This document shows positions 23,012-31,461 of a stretch of 32,930 nucleotides of DNA, piece after piece. Numbering within the stretch: position 1 is the first letter of the stretch; every line of letters starts with the position of its first letter. This stretch comes from an uncultured Faecalibacterium sp. (GTDB lineage Bacteria; Bacillota; Clostridia; Oscillospirales; Ruminococcaceae), in contig CAJFNF010000025.1 in assembly GCA_904394215.1 (NCBI GenBank), forward strand, positions 1-32,930. The letters are read 5' to 3'. The position numbers were made by a program, and so were the translations under genes. The notes below the pieces were generated by a model. That model saw nothing but the letters and a program-made list of their open reading frames with translations, did not search any database and was not told the DNA's origin.

Positions 23012-23716
23012 ATGCGTCTGGATAAGTACATGGCCGAATCGGCCCAGTGCACCCGCAGCGAAAGCCGGGAGCTGATCCGCAGCGGGCGGGTCACCGTCAA
23101 CGGGGCGGTGTGCAAGCGCCCCGACCAGCAGGTCAGCGAGGTGGACGACATCTGCCTGGACGGCCGCAGCAGCACCCACCAGGATTTTGTCTACCTGATG
23201 CTGAACAAGCCCCAGGGGGTGGTCAGCGCCTCCACCGACCGCCACGACACCACGGTAGTGGACCTGGTCCAGGCCGCTTACCCACGGCGGGAGCTGTTCC
23301 CGGCGGGGCGGCTGGACAAAACCAGCACCGGCTTTGTGCTGATCACCGACGACGGGGCCTTCGCCCACGACATCCTGGCCCCCAAGCGCCACGTGCCCAA
23401 GACCTACCGGGTCACCCTGGACACCCCCCTCACCGCCGGGATGGCCGCCGGCTTTGCCGCCGGGGTCACCCTGGCCGACGGCACCAAACTGTCCCCCGCC
23501 GAGGTCACCGCCCTGTCGGATGACGGGCGCACCGTCCGGGTGGTGCTGCACCAGGGGGTGTACCACCAGATCAAGCGGATGTTCGGGGTGTACGGCGCCG
23601 GGGTGGACGCCCTCCACCGGGAATCCATCGGCGGCGTACCCCTGGACCAGGCCCTGGCCCCCGGCCAGTGGCGGGAGCTGACGGGGGAGGAAGTGGCCCG
23701 GATCGCCGGCCGGTGA
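23012..23716 (+). CDS. rsuA: 16S rRNA pseudouridine(516) synthase RsuA
   Basis: This 234-residue RNA-modifying enzyme has an N-terminal S4 RNA-binding domain (MRLDKYMAES...LIRSGRVTVNG) and an RsuA-type catalytic domain. The nucleophilic aspartate is Asp102 in GRLDKTSTG, the same position as in Escherichia coli RsuA. LNKPQGVVSA, KTYRVTLDTP and VYHQIKRMFG are further family motifs. RsuA acts on uridine 516 of 16S rRNA; the closely related RluB, RluE and RluF are alternatives, but length and overall match favour RsuA. GACAGGAGGGG precedes the ATG. Confidence 0.88.
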   Translation: MRLDKYMAESAQCTRSESRELIRSGRVTVNGAVCKRPDQQVSEVDDICLDGRSSTHQDFVYLMLNKPQGVVSASTDRHDTTVVDLVQAAYPRRELFPAGRLDKTSTGFVLITDDGAFAHDILAPKRHVPKTYRVTLDTPLTAGMAAGFAAGVTLADGTKLSPAEVTALSDDGRTVRVVLHQGVYHQIKRMFGVYGAGVDALHRESIGGVPLDQALAPGQWRELTGEEVARIAGR

Positions 23717-23826
23717 GGCCCGGCTTTTCACCAGACTTTCAAACAAGCATCACATTTTCACGATAAAATAGAGGGCAGAATCACGCTTTCAGGTGGTTTT
23801 TGGCCCGAAAAATGCCCTTGGAGATA

Positions 23827-23862
23827 ATTTCACCAAGAGAAACCAATCTTTTTTGGTGAAAT
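23827..23862. promoter_or_regulatory. 36-bp inverted repeat ahead of the PucR/CdaR-type gene
   Basis: ATTTCACCAA (23827-23836) and TTGGTGAAAT (23853-23862) are perfect 10-bp arms separated by 16 bases, ending three bases before the -35 box. This is a good candidate operator, perhaps for the downstream regulator itself. Confidence 0.6.
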
Positions 23863-23865
23863 ATG

Positions 23866-23894
23866 TTGCAAAAGTAAATTCTTTTGTGTAAAAT
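23866..23894 (+). promoter_or_regulatory. Promoter of the PucR/CdaR-type regulator
   Basis: TTGCAA (23866-23871) and TAAAAT (23889-23894) are separated by 17 bases. Transcription would start near 23901, giving a leader of about 80 nt. Confidence 0.7.
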
Positions 23895-23979
23895 ATAGAT
23901 TGTAGTGCGGCGAAATTGTGGAAATATGCCAATCCGATGTTCCCGGGCCCGCACAATCGAGGAAAAGGGGTATGCGTTT

Positions 23980-25065
23980 ATGGCCAACAGAGTATTTCAG
24001 AGCGTGATCTACCAGATGAAGGACGCGATTGACCGCGTAGTGGGTGTGGTGGATGAGACCGGCGCCGTCATCGCCTGCTCTGAGCTGAATTTGATCGGCG
24101 AGGTGCAGGAGGACTTTGTGGCCGAGCGTGTGTCCGGCAAGGACAGCTTTGCCCGGGGCGGCTACAGCTATCAGCAGTTCTCCAGCGTCAAGCACAACGA
24201 CTATGCTGTCTTTGTGGAGGGCGTCGACGAGACGGCGGCCCAGTTTGCGGCGGTGCTGGCCATCAGCCTGCAGAGCATCAAGCAGTACCACGACGAGAAG
24301 TTCGACAAGGCCAACTTCATCAAGAACGTGGTGCTGGACAACATCCTGCCCGGCGACATCTACGCCAAGGCGCGGGAACTTCACTTTGCCACCGATGTGT
24401 CCCGGGTGGTGTTTATCGTCCGGGTGGTGTCGGGGGGCGACATTTCTGCCTATGACGTGGTGAGCAGCCTGTTCCCCGACAAGCAGAAGGACTTCGTGTT
24501 CAACATCAGCGAGACCGACACCGTTCTGGTCAAGGAGATCCGCAAGGGCATCGACCGCACCGATATGGAAAAGCTGGCCGCCAGCATTGTGGACACCCTG
24601 TCGGGCGAGCACTACATCAAGGCTGTGGTGGGCATCGGCACCCCCATCTCCAACGTGAAGGATCTGGCCACCAGCTTCAAGGAAGCCCAGATCGCCATGG
24701 AGGTCAGCAAGGTGTTCGACACCGAAAAGCAGATCATCCGCTACGACAACCTGGGCATCGCCCGCCTGATTTACCAGCTGCCCACCACCGTCTGCGAGAT
24801 GTTCCTGAAGGAAGTGTTCAAACAGGGCAGCATCGAGAGCCTGGACCAGGAGACCCTGTTCACCATCCAGCGGTTCTTCGAGAACAACCTGAACGTGTCC
24901 GAGACCAGCCGCGGCCTGTTTGTCCACCGGAACACCCTGGTGTACCGGCTGGAAAAGATCAAGAAGCTCACCGGTCTGGACCTGCGGGAATTCGACGACG
25001 CCATCGTGTTCAAGGTAGCGCTGATGGTCAAGAAGTACCTGTCCAACAACCCGGCCAAATATTAA
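23980..25065 (+). CDS. PucR/CdaR-family transcriptional regulator
   Basis: This 361-residue regulator has a C-terminal PucR-type helix-turn-helix (about residues 300-355: NLNVSETSRGLFVHRNTLVY, then RLEKIKKLTGLDLREFDDAI). The middle shows a GGDEF-like CdaR domain (VVGIGTPISNVKDLATSFKE), and the N-terminus reads like a small sensor (VVGVVDETGAVIACSE). Relatives respond to sugar diacids or purine breakdown, but no catabolic genes lie nearby, so the ligand is unknown. ATG 23980 is chosen because GAGGAAAAGGGG lies upstream. It forms a single-gene unit between its own promoter and a clear terminator. Confidence 0.82.
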   Translation: MANRVFQSVIYQMKDAIDRVVGVVDETGAVIACSELNLIGEVQEDFVAERVSGKDSFARGGYSYQQFSSVKHNDYAVFVEGVDETAAQFAAVLAISLQSIKQYHDEKFDKANFIKNVVLDNILPGDIYAKARELHFATDVSRVVFIVRVVSGGDISAYDVVSSLFPDKQKDFVFNISETDTVLVKEIRKGIDRTDMEKLAASIVDTLSGEHYIKAVVGIGTPISNVKDLATSFKEAQIAMEVSKVFDTEKQIIRYDNLGIARLIYQLPTTVCEMFLKEVFKQGSIESLDQETLFTIQRFFENNLNVSETSRGLFVHRNTLVYRLEKIKKLTGLDLREFDDAIVFKVALMVKKYLSNNPAKY

Positions 25066-25111
25066 GAAGCCGGGCGGGGTTTGCCCTCTCGGCAGGATGC
25101 CCCGCCGCCAT

Positions 25112-25138
25112 GCCGGCCGCAAGGCCGGCCTTGTTTTT
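25112..25138 (+). terminator. Terminator with GCAA tetraloop
   Basis: GCCGGCC (25112-25118) and GGCCGGC (25123-25129) flank a GCAA loop, followed by CTTGTTTTT. It is a textbook intrinsic terminator for the PucR/CdaR-type gene. Confidence 0.85.
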
Positions 25139-25188
25139 GACTGCCTGCGGGCAGAAACTGGAATTTGAAAAAACGGAGACGTAGAGCC

Positions 25189-25893
25189 ATGCCAGATATA
25201 CCAATGGTGAATTTTGAACACGTATCCATGGAATACAAGAAGGGCGGCCGCCTGGCCCTGGAGGACATCAACTTCAAGGCCGATCCCGGCGAGTTCGTCT
25301 TCCTGCTGGGCCACTCGGGCGCAGGCAAATCCACCCTGCTCAAGCTGATCCTGCGGGAGATCCTGCCCACCGAGGGCAAGGTGTATGTGAACGGCAACGA
25401 CATAGCCGCCCTCAAGCGGCGGAAAATCCCCTACATACGCCGCCAGATGGGGATCATCTTCCAGGATTTCCGGCTGATCCCCAGCATGACCGTCTACGAA
25501 AACGTGGCCTTTGCCATGCATGTCACCAACATCGCCAAGAAAGAGATTGACGAGCGGGTGCCCTATATGCTGGAGCTGGTCCACCTGGCCGACAAGGCCA
25601 AGTGCTACCCCGACTACCTGTCGGGCGGCGAACAGCAGCGGGTGGCGGTGGCCCGGGCCCTGGTCCACGCCCCCAAGCTGGTGATCGCCGACGAGCCCAC
25701 CGGCAACATCGACCCCGAGCTGAGCCTGGAGATGATGGAGCTGCTGGAGCAGGTCAGCAAGACCGGCATCACGGTGCTGGTGGTCACCCACGAGCACGAG
25801 CTGGTCCACCGGTTCCACCAGCGGGTGGTCACATTGAATCACGGCAGGATCGTCTCGGATGTGCCTGCTGGGCGTGAGGAGGCACTGCTGTGA
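25189..25893 (+). CDS. ftsE: Cell division ATP-binding protein FtsE
   Basis: This 234-residue ATPase partners with FtsX at the division site to control peptidoglycan hydrolases. Walker A is GHSGAGKST (about residues 42-50), the signature motif LSGGEQQR (about 144-151), and Walker B LVIADEPTGNID; the Q-loop IFQDFRLIP is FtsE-like. The ATG at 25189 follows GGAG at about ten bases; an earlier start at 25165 would add a basic, non-conserved extension. Its TGA overlaps the ftsX GTG by four bases. Confidence 0.95.
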   Translation: MPDIPMVNFEHVSMEYKKGGRLALEDINFKADPGEFVFLLGHSGAGKSTLLKLILREILPTEGKVYVNGNDIAALKRRKIPYIRRQMGIIFQDFRLIPSMTVYENVAFAMHVTNIAKKEIDERVPYMLELVHLADKAKCYPDYLSGGEQQRVAVARALVHAPKLVIADEPTGNIDPELSLEMMELLEQVSKTGITVLVVTHEHELVHRFHQRVVTLNHGRIVSDVPAGREEALL

Positions 25894-26795
25894 AACTGTC
25901 AACCTTTGGATTTTTGACCGGCCGCGGCCTGCGGAACCTGGGGACCCACTGGGCCATGACCATTGCCTGCGTGGCCTCCCTGGCGGTCTGCATGAGCCTG
26001 AACACCCTGGCCAGTCTGGTGGAAGTAAACGTGGACAGCATGGTGGGCTACCTGGGCCGCCAGAACGAGACGGTGGTCTTTCTGGACCCCGCCTGCGACG
26101 ATGAAACCGCCGCAGCGGTGGGCCAGCAGATTTCGGCCATCAGCGGGGTGACCAACGTCAGCTATATGTCCAAGCAGGACGTGCTGAACACCTACGAGAG
26201 CTACATGGAGGAATATGCGGCCCTCTGGGATGAATTTGAAAACGACAACCCCTTCAAGGCCAACTACCGGGTGACGGTGGGCAACCTGAGCCAGCTGAGC
26301 AGCATCAGCACCCAGCTGGAACAGATCCCCGGCGTGGTGAAGGTCACCGCCCCGGTGGAGATGGGCAGTATCTTTGTCCAGATCCAGCAGGGGGTCACGC
26401 GGATGGGCCGGGCCTTTGTGCTGGTGCTGATGGTGGTCAGCATCATCACGGTGGGCAGCACCATCCGGCTCAGCGTCTTTGCCCGCCGGCGGGAGATTGA
26501 GATCATGAAATACGTGGGCGCCACCAACCGGCTGGTGACCCTGCCCTTCCTGGTGGAGGGCCTGGCCATGGGCCTGATTTCGGGCATCATCTCGGCCAGC
26601 TGCGTCCTGGCCCTCTATGACTACATGATCCAGGCCGCCGACGGCTTGAGCGGCGTGTGGCAGGTTCTGGTGGGCACCTCCCTGGTGCCCTTGGATGCCG
26701 TCTGGTCCACCGTGCTCTTCTACAGCGTGGCCGGCGGCGCCCTGGTGGGCGGCCTGGGCAGCCTGTTCTCGATCCGCAAGCATCTGAACGTATGA
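25890..26795 (+). CDS. ftsX: Cell division protein FtsX
   Basis: This 301-residue four-helix membrane protein is of the FtsX type. It has a first helix near residues 20-43, a large extracellular loop (about 50-170) that in relatives binds and activates coiled-coil hydrolases, and three C-terminal helices (about 174-195, 220-245, 268-292). RRREIEIMKYVGATNRLVTLPFLVEG is the conserved intracellular segment. GTG 25890 overlaps the ftsE stop (GTGA), with GAGGAGG upstream, so translation is coupled. The following M23 gene probably encodes the hydrolase it controls. Confidence 0.93.
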   Translation: MKLSTFGFLTGRGLRNLGTHWAMTIACVASLAVCMSLNTLASLVEVNVDSMVGYLGRQNETVVFLDPACDDETAAAVGQQISAISGVTNVSYMSKQDVLNTYESYMEEYAALWDEFENDNPFKANYRVTVGNLSQLSSISTQLEQIPGVVKVTAPVEMGSIFVQIQQGVTRMGRAFVLVLMVVSIITVGSTIRLSVFARRREIEIMKYVGATNRLVTLPFLVEGLAMGLISGIISASCVLALYDYMIQAADGLSGVWQVLVGTSLVPLDAVWSTVLFYSVAGGALVGGLGSLFSIRKHLNV

Positions 26796-26829
26796 CAGCG
26801 GGCGGTTGGACCACAAAGGAGGGGCACCG

Positions 26830-28098
26830 GTGAAAACAGCGAAACATGCGAGCAAGACAAGGCTGTGGGTGAAACTGCGGCGGACGGTGAGCCTGCTGCT
26901 GGCGGGGCTGTGCCTGATGACGGCGGTCAGCGCCATGCCGCGGGCCCTTTCGGCCACCAGCATGTCCGACCTGCAGAAAAAGCTGGAACAGATCCAGTCC
27001 AGCATGAACCAGCACAAGCAGGAGCTGGCCGACGCCAAAAAGCGGGAGAGCGCCGCAGCGGCCCTGGAAGAGGAGCTGCGGGAGCAGGTCAGCGTGATCC
27101 AGAGCCAGATTGCGGTGCTGAAAGGCGAGATCGCCAATGTCCAGAACGCCATCGGCCAGAAGGAACAGCAGATCACCGCCAAACAGGCCGAGATCGACCA
27201 GAAAGAGCTGGACATCGAGAACCAGTGGGCCGACTTCAAGACCTTCATGGGGGCCATGCAGGAGCTGCGGGAAGGCGGCAGCGTGGCCATGCTGTCGGCG
27301 GTCACCGACCTGTACCAGCTGCTGACCTTCAATGAGATGATGCAGGATATCTCGGTGAAAGAGACCTCCATGCTGGACGCCCTGGAGGCGGCCAAGGAAG
27401 AGCTGGAAAACGACCACAAACAGCTGGAAAGCGAAAAGGCCTCCCTGGAAACCCAGAAGGCCAACCTGGACGCCAAAAACTACCAGATGCAGTCCAAGCA
27501 GAGCGAGCTGAATTCCAGCATCGCCCAGGCCAAGCTGACCCAGGACGAGGCGGCTGCCGCCCAGAAGGAAGCCCAGGAGGCCATCGAGTCGGATGAGATG
27601 GACTACGAGGCCGTCCAGCAGCAGATCCAGGCCATCATCTCGGCGGCGGCTTCCAGCCAGAGCCAGCTGAGCTTCACCGGCTTCATCTGCCCCCTCAAGA
27701 GCTACAGCCGGATTTCCAGCGAGTACGGCTACCGCACCAACCCGGTGACCGGCGTCTATAAACTCCACGGCGGCATCGACTTTGCCGCCCCTGCCGGCAC
27801 CCCCATCTACGCGGCCGCCGGCGGCTATGTGTCGGTGGCAGGGTGGAGCACCGGCGGCTACGGCAACTATGTGGTGATCTACCACGGCACCATGAACGAC
27901 GGCAAGGCCTATTCCACCCTGTACGGCCACATGAGCCGGATTGCCGCCAAGCAGGGTACATATGTGAAACAGGGCGACATCATCGGCTACGTGGGCTCCA
28001 CCGGCAACTCCACCGGCAACCACCTCCACCTGGAGGTGTGGCAGGGCAAGAGCAATGCCGGCCGGGTCAACCCCCGCAGCTATGTCCCCATTGGATGA
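26830..28098 (+). CDS. Coiled-coil M23 peptidoglycan hydrolase (EnvC/PcsB-like)
   Basis: This 422-residue exported protein has a signal peptide (about residues 1-43, RRTVSLLLAGLCLMTAVSA), a long coiled coil (about 45-270, rich in Glu, Gln, Lys and Ala) and a C-terminal LytM/M23 domain. The zinc ligands appear intact, with HGGID at residue 313 and HLHLEV near 398. This suggests an active endopeptidase, unlike the degenerate EnvC activators. The position right after ftsEX fits a hydrolase gated by FtsX. GTG 26830 follows AAAGGAGGGG; an earlier TTG at 26806 would lie upstream of that site. Confidence 0.92.
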   Translation: MKTAKHASKTRLWVKLRRTVSLLLAGLCLMTAVSAMPRALSATSMSDLQKKLEQIQSSMNQHKQELADAKKRESAAAALEEELREQVSVIQSQIAVLKGEIANVQNAIGQKEQQITAKQAEIDQKELDIENQWADFKTFMGAMQELREGGSVAMLSAVTDLYQLLTFNEMMQDISVKETSMLDALEAAKEELENDHKQLESEKASLETQKANLDAKNYQMQSKQSELNSSIAQAKLTQDEAAAAQKEAQEAIESDEMDYEAVQQQIQAIISAAASSQSQLSFTGFICPLKSYSRISSEYGYRTNPVTGVYKLHGGIDFAAPAGTPIYAAAGGYVSVAGWSTGGYGNYVVIYHGTMNDGKAYSTLYGHMSRIAAKQGTYVKQGDIIGYVGSTGNSTGNHLHLEVWQGKSNAGRVNPRSYVPIG

Positions 28099-28128
28099 TC
28101 CATCTACGCAGAGAGGCGGTATGAAAGT

Positions 28129-28236
28129 ATGAAAACCGATAAGCACAAACGCTTTCAGCGGGCAGCGTGCGTGGTCCTGGCAGGGCTGCTGGCACTGTCT
28201 TTGCTGGGCAGCACCATTCTGATGCTGCTGGGCTGA
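28129..28236 (+). CDS. 35-residue single-pass membrane peptide
   Basis: An uninterrupted 36-codon frame encodes a basic head (MKTDKHKRFQR) followed by one membrane helix (AACVVLAGLLALSLLGSTIL). GAGAGGCGG lies upstream, and the stop is 12 bases before the S41 protease start, so it sits in the run of the operon with the same spacing pattern as real genes. I recognise no family. It may be an accessory of the FtsEX-hydrolase or S41 protease system. An out-of-phase ATG at 28121 opens a three-codon frame only. Confidence 0.6.
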   Translation: MKTDKHKRFQRAACVVLAGLLALSLLGSTILMLLG

Positions 28237-28248
28237 TAGGAGGCACCG

Positions 28249-29616
28249 ATGAACAAGAAGATCTCGGTCGGGATGATGCTGACCGTTGTCATCCTGGCCA
28301 TGACCGTGACTTTCTCGGTCACCATGCTGTTGGCCATGCGTCTGTTTGACAGCACCGTCAGCAACGTCAAGGAAAAAGAGAGCATGTACAGCAAGATTTC
28401 CGAGCTGGACCGCTACGTCCGCAGCAACGACTACTACACCATCGACGAGTCGGTGCTGTATGACACCATTGCCTCGGGCTATCTGCTGGGCACCGGCGAC
28501 CGGTACGCCCGGTACTACACCGCCCAGGCCTACACCGAGCTGCTGGACGTCCAGAACGGCGTCCTGATGGGCATCGGCGTGGAGCTGGCCCAGGACCAGA
28601 CCGGCTACGCCAAGGTGCTGAAGGTCTATGACGGCTCCCCGGCCCAGGAGGCCGGCATCACCGCCGGCAACTACATCACCGCCATCGACGGGGAAGATGT
28701 CAAGACCATCAGCGGCGCCGAGGCCATCCAGGCCCGGCTCCGGGGCGAGGCGGGCACCACTGTCAACCTCACCTGGCTGGATTCTGAATCCACCGAGCAG
28801 ACCCTGGACCTGACCCGTTCCGGCTACATCACCACCACCGTGGACTACCAGATGACCGCCGGCAATGTGGGCTACATCAAGATCCGGCAGTTTGATTCCA
28901 CCACCCTCAGCGAGCTGGATTACGCCATCCGCAGCCTGCGCAGCGCCGGCGCCGCCAGCCTGATCTTTGACCTGCGGGACAACGCCGGCGGCCTGCTGGA
29001 CGCCGCCCTCAACTGCATCGACCTGGTCTGCCCCGAGGGCACCATCGCCTGGGCCGAGTCCAAAGACGGCACCCAGGAGGTGCTGGGCACCAGCAGCGGG
29101 GACAGCGTGGTGGATCTGCCCATGGTGTGCCTGGTGAACGGCAACACCGCCAGCGCCGCCGAGCTGTTTGCCAGCTGCCTGCGGAACATGAGCGGCGCCC
29201 GCCTGGTGGGCACCACCACCTACGGCAAGGGCACCATCCAGAGCAGCCCCCAGCGCCTCAGCGACGGCAGCGCCGTGGTGGTGACGGTGGCCCGCCTGAT
29301 CACCTCGGACGGCACTTGCTTTGACGGCACCGGCCTGACGGTGGACGTGGAGCGGGCCCTGTCCGCCGATGAGCAGGGGGCCTACTACGACTTCACCCTG
29401 GACACCGACCCCCAGGTCCAGCGGGCGGTCAGCACGGCCCAGACCATGACCGGCAGCGCCACTGTGGGCGGCGTCAATGCCGCTTCCAGCGAGGCCGCCT
29501 CTTCAGAGGCCGCTTCCAGCGAGGCCCCGGCCCCCGAGGCCCGGGCTGAGGAAGATACGGCCGCCGACAGCACGGCTGCAGACAGCGCCGCTGCCTCCAG
29601 CCAGCCTGCAGCCTGA
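28249..29616 (+). CDS. S41 family C-terminal processing peptidase
   Basis: This 455-residue membrane-anchored protease of the CtpA/CtpB type has an N-terminal anchor helix (residues of about 7-30). A PDZ domain follows (about 100-185; GVLMGIGVELAQD...GSPAQEAGI). The catalytic serine is Ser302 in GNTASAAEL and the lysine is Lys327 in TYGKGTIQ, 25 residues apart as usual. The last 50 residues are low complexity, with AASSEA-type repeats and Asp/Ala/Thr runs, probably a flexible tail. The ribosome site TAGGAGGCACC overlaps the end of the small membrane peptide gene. Relatives cleave peptidoglycan hydrolases or sporulation factors, so the neighbouring M23 protein is a plausible substrate. Confidence 0.93.
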   Translation: MNKKISVGMMLTVVILAMTVTFSVTMLLAMRLFDSTVSNVKEKESMYSKISELDRYVRSNDYYTIDESVLYDTIASGYLLGTGDRYARYYTAQAYTELLDVQNGVLMGIGVELAQDQTGYAKVLKVYDGSPAQEAGITAGNYITAIDGEDVKTISGAEAIQARLRGEAGTTVNLTWLDSESTEQTLDLTRSGYITTTVDYQMTAGNVGYIKIRQFDSTTLSELDYAIRSLRSAGAASLIFDLRDNAGGLLDAALNCIDLVCPEGTIAWAESKDGTQEVLGTSSGDSVVDLPMVCLVNGNTASAAELFASCLRNMSGARLVGTTTYGKGTIQSSPQRLSDGSAVVVTVARLITSDGTCFDGTGLTVDVERALSADEQGAYYDFTLDTDPQVQRAVSTAQTMTGSATVGGVNAASSEAASSEAASSEAPAPEARAEEDTAADSTAADSAAASSQPAA

Positions 29617-29644
29617 TATTACCCCCAGCCAACCAAGGAACCCC

Positions 29645-29677
29645 AAGACCCCCGGCCCTTTTGCCGGAGGTCTTTTT
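29645..29677 (+). terminator. Terminator of the ftsEX-hydrolase-S41 cluster
   Basis: AAGACC and CCGGC (29645-29656) pair with GCCGG and GGTCTT (29663-29674) with one mismatch, followed by further T residues. It lies 29 bases after the S41 stop. Confidence 0.8.
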
Positions 29678-29702
29678 GTGGATTTGAGAGAGAGGAACTG
29701 CT

Positions 29703-30566
29703 ATGGAGCTCACCGACCTTGCCACCATCCGCGCCCTGTGCGAAAAATACGATTTTGCCCTGTCCAAGGGCTTCGGGCAGAATTTCATCATCAACCCGGG
29801 GGTCCCCACCAAGATTGTGGACGCCGCCGGCATCGACCGCAGCTACGGCGTCATCGAGATCGGCCCCGGCATCGGGGTCCTCACCAAGGAGATGGCCAAA
29901 CGGGCCGGCAAGGTGGTGGCCATCGAGGTGGACAAGCGGCTGCCCCCGGTGCTGGCAGAGACCCTGGCCGGCTTTGACAACGTGAAGGTGATCCTGCAGG
30001 ACGTGCTGAAAACCGACCTGCGGGCCCTGGTGGAGCAGGAATTCCCCGGCATGCCGGTGGCGGTCTGCGCCAACCTGCCCTATTACATCACCAGCCCCAT
30101 CATCATGAAGCTGCTGGAAGACAAGCTGCCGGTGGACAATATCACGGTGATGGTCCAGAAAGAGGCCGCCGAGCGGCTGGCCGCCCTGCCCGGCACCCGG
30201 GAGAGCGGCGCGGTGAGCTGCGCGGTGCGGTACTTTGCCAACCCCCGGATGATGTTCACCGTCCAGGCCGGCAGCTTTTACCCCGCCCCCAAGGTCACCA
30301 GCGCGGTGGTGCGGATGGAGATCCGCCCCACCCCTGCGGTCCAGGTGCCGGACGAGAAGGCCTATTTCGCCCTGGTGCGGGCCGCCTTTGGCCAGCGCCG
30401 CAAGACCGCCGCCAACTCCATCGCCGCCGGGCTGAAACTGCCCCGGCCCCAGGTGGCCGCCGCCCTGGAAGCCGCCGGCCTGGACCCCCGGGTCCGGCCC
30501 GAGCAGCTGACGTTGGAGGACTTTGCCGCCCTGGACGCCGCCTTGCGGCAGGGGGCGGAGGCGTAA
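29703..30566 (+). CDS. rsmA: 16S rRNA dimethyladenosine transferase RsmA (KsgA)
   Basis: This 287-residue methyltransferase dimethylates two adjacent adenosines near the 3' end of 16S rRNA using SAM. The SAM site is VIEIGPGIGVLT (about residues 50-61), and the catalytic motif is NLPYYIT starting at Asn124. GQNFI near the N-terminus and FYPAPKVTSAVV are KsgA hallmarks. The C-terminal small helical domain is complete. GAGAGAGGAAC lies before the ATG. Confidence 0.96.
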   Translation: MELTDLATIRALCEKYDFALSKGFGQNFIINPGVPTKIVDAAGIDRSYGVIEIGPGIGVLTKEMAKRAGKVVAIEVDKRLPPVLAETLAGFDNVKVILQDVLKTDLRALVEQEFPGMPVAVCANLPYYITSPIIMKLLEDKLPVDNITVMVQKEAAERLAALPGTRESGAVSCAVRYFANPRMMFTVQAGSFYPAPKVTSAVVRMEIRPTPAVQVPDEKAYFALVRAAFGQRRKTAANSIAAGLKLPRPQVAAALEAAGLDPRVRPEQLTLEDFAALDAALRQGAEA

Positions 30567-30573
30567 ATTTGCC

Positions 30574-30602
30574 TTGCCAAACTACACCGGGTGTGGTATA
30601 CT
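30574..30602 (+). promoter_or_regulatory. Promoter of tRNA-Thr
   Basis: TTGCCA (30574-30579) and TATACT (30597-30602) are 17 bases apart, with TGG just before the -10 (extended -10). Transcription would start near 30609, about 12 bases before the tRNA. Confidence 0.8.
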
Positions 30603-30620
30603 CTCTTTGTATTCACGTTT

Positions 30621-30695
30621 GCTGGTGTGGCGCAATGGCAGCGCAACTGATTTGTAATCAGTGGGTTGCAGGTTCAACTCCTGTCACCAGCTCCA
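30621..30695 (+). tRNA. tRNA-Thr (anticodon TGT)
   Basis: The cloverleaf is complete: acceptor GCTGGTG/CACCAGC, D-stem GCGC/GCGC, anticodon stem ACTGA/TCAGT with loop TTTGTAA (anticodon TGT), T-stem GCAGG/CCTGT with loop TTCAACT. The discriminator is T at 30692, and CCA is encoded at 30693-30695. It reads ACA and, by wobble, other Thr codons. Confidence 0.97.
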
Positions 30696-30701
30696 GAGAT
30701 G

Positions 30702-30735
30702 GCCTCACAACGGAAAGGTTGTGGGGCTTTTTCTT
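30702..30735 (+). terminator. Terminator of tRNA-Thr
   Basis: GCCTCACAAC (30702-30711) pairs with GTTGTGGGGC (30718-30727), with one T·G pair, followed by TTTTTCTT. Confidence 0.88.
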
Positions 30736-30795
30736 ATCCAGAAAAGCCCTGGCAGCCCTTCCAGTTGTTTTCAGGGGCCGGGCGGGGAAACAGCC

Positions 30796-30824
30796 TTTTG
30801 TTTTCTCCGGCATCATGGTACAAT
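30796..30824 (+). promoter_or_regulatory. Promoter of the ECF sigma operon
   Basis: TACAAT (30819-30824) with TGG before it is an extended -10, and TTTTGT (30796-30801) lies 17 bases upstream as a weak -35. The leader to the start codon is about 140 nt and GC-rich, with a CCCGGGC-type fold near 30851-30866. Confidence 0.55.
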
Positions 30825-30972
30825 AGGGACACAGGAAAGAGAAGAACAGGCCCGGGCCCATGCCCGGCGCCATCCAAATAGAAGGAAACAAAGCCGGCGG
30901 AGGGATGCAATATTTGCCAGGGGCAAAACGTATCTCAGGTGAAAGGACCTGCAAGCCGGTAAAGGAGCAGCT

Positions 30973-31461
30973 ATGTGGCGGATCAGTCAACAGGAATTGT
31001 TCCACCTGGCGGTGGAGAAATACAGCGATACCGTGTACCGTGCGGCGGTGCATCATTGCAGCAGCACCTCAGACGCCGAGGATGTGGTTCAGGACGTGTT
31101 CGAGAAGCTGCTGCGGTACCGCGGCAGCTTTTCCAGCGAGGAGCACCTGAAGGCCTGGCTGCTGCGGGTGACCATCAACCGGTGCCACGACCTGACGCGG
31201 GCGGCCAGCCAGAAGGATGTTCCCCTGGACGAGACCATGCCGGCGCCGGCCGCTGCCGATGGCAGCGTGCTGGATGCAGTGCGCGCCCTGCCCGAACATT
31301 ACCGCAATGCCGTCTATCTGCACTACTACGAGGGTTATACGGCGGCGGAGATCGGGCGCCTGGTGGGCGCCCCCACCAACACGGTGCTGAGCTGGCTGCA
31401 CCGGGCGCGGGCCCTTCTACATACCATGCTGGAGGAGGATATCGAGGATGAAATGGTTTGA
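30973..31461 (+). CDS. ECF-type RNA polymerase sigma factor
   Basis: This 162-residue group 4 sigma factor directs RNA polymerase to a small regulon. Region 2 spans about residues 8-75 (YSDTVYRAAVHHCSSTSDAE, then DVVQDVFEKLLRY), including the -10-recognition helices. Region 4 spans about 100-155 (LPEHYRNAVYLHYYEGYTAA, then EIGRLVGAPTNTVLSWLHRA) for the -35. AAGGAGC precedes the ATG. The last 14 bases overlap the start of the DUF4349 gene, whose product is the likely anti-sigma or sensor. Target promoters are unknown. Confidence 0.92.
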   Translation: MWRISQQELFHLAVEKYSDTVYRAAVHHCSSTSDAEDVVQDVFEKLLRYRGSFSSEEHLKAWLLRVTINRCHDLTRAASQKDVPLDETMPAPAAADGSVLDAVRALPEHYRNAVYLHYYEGYTAAEIGRLVGAPTNTVLSWLHRARALLHTMLEEDIEDEMV

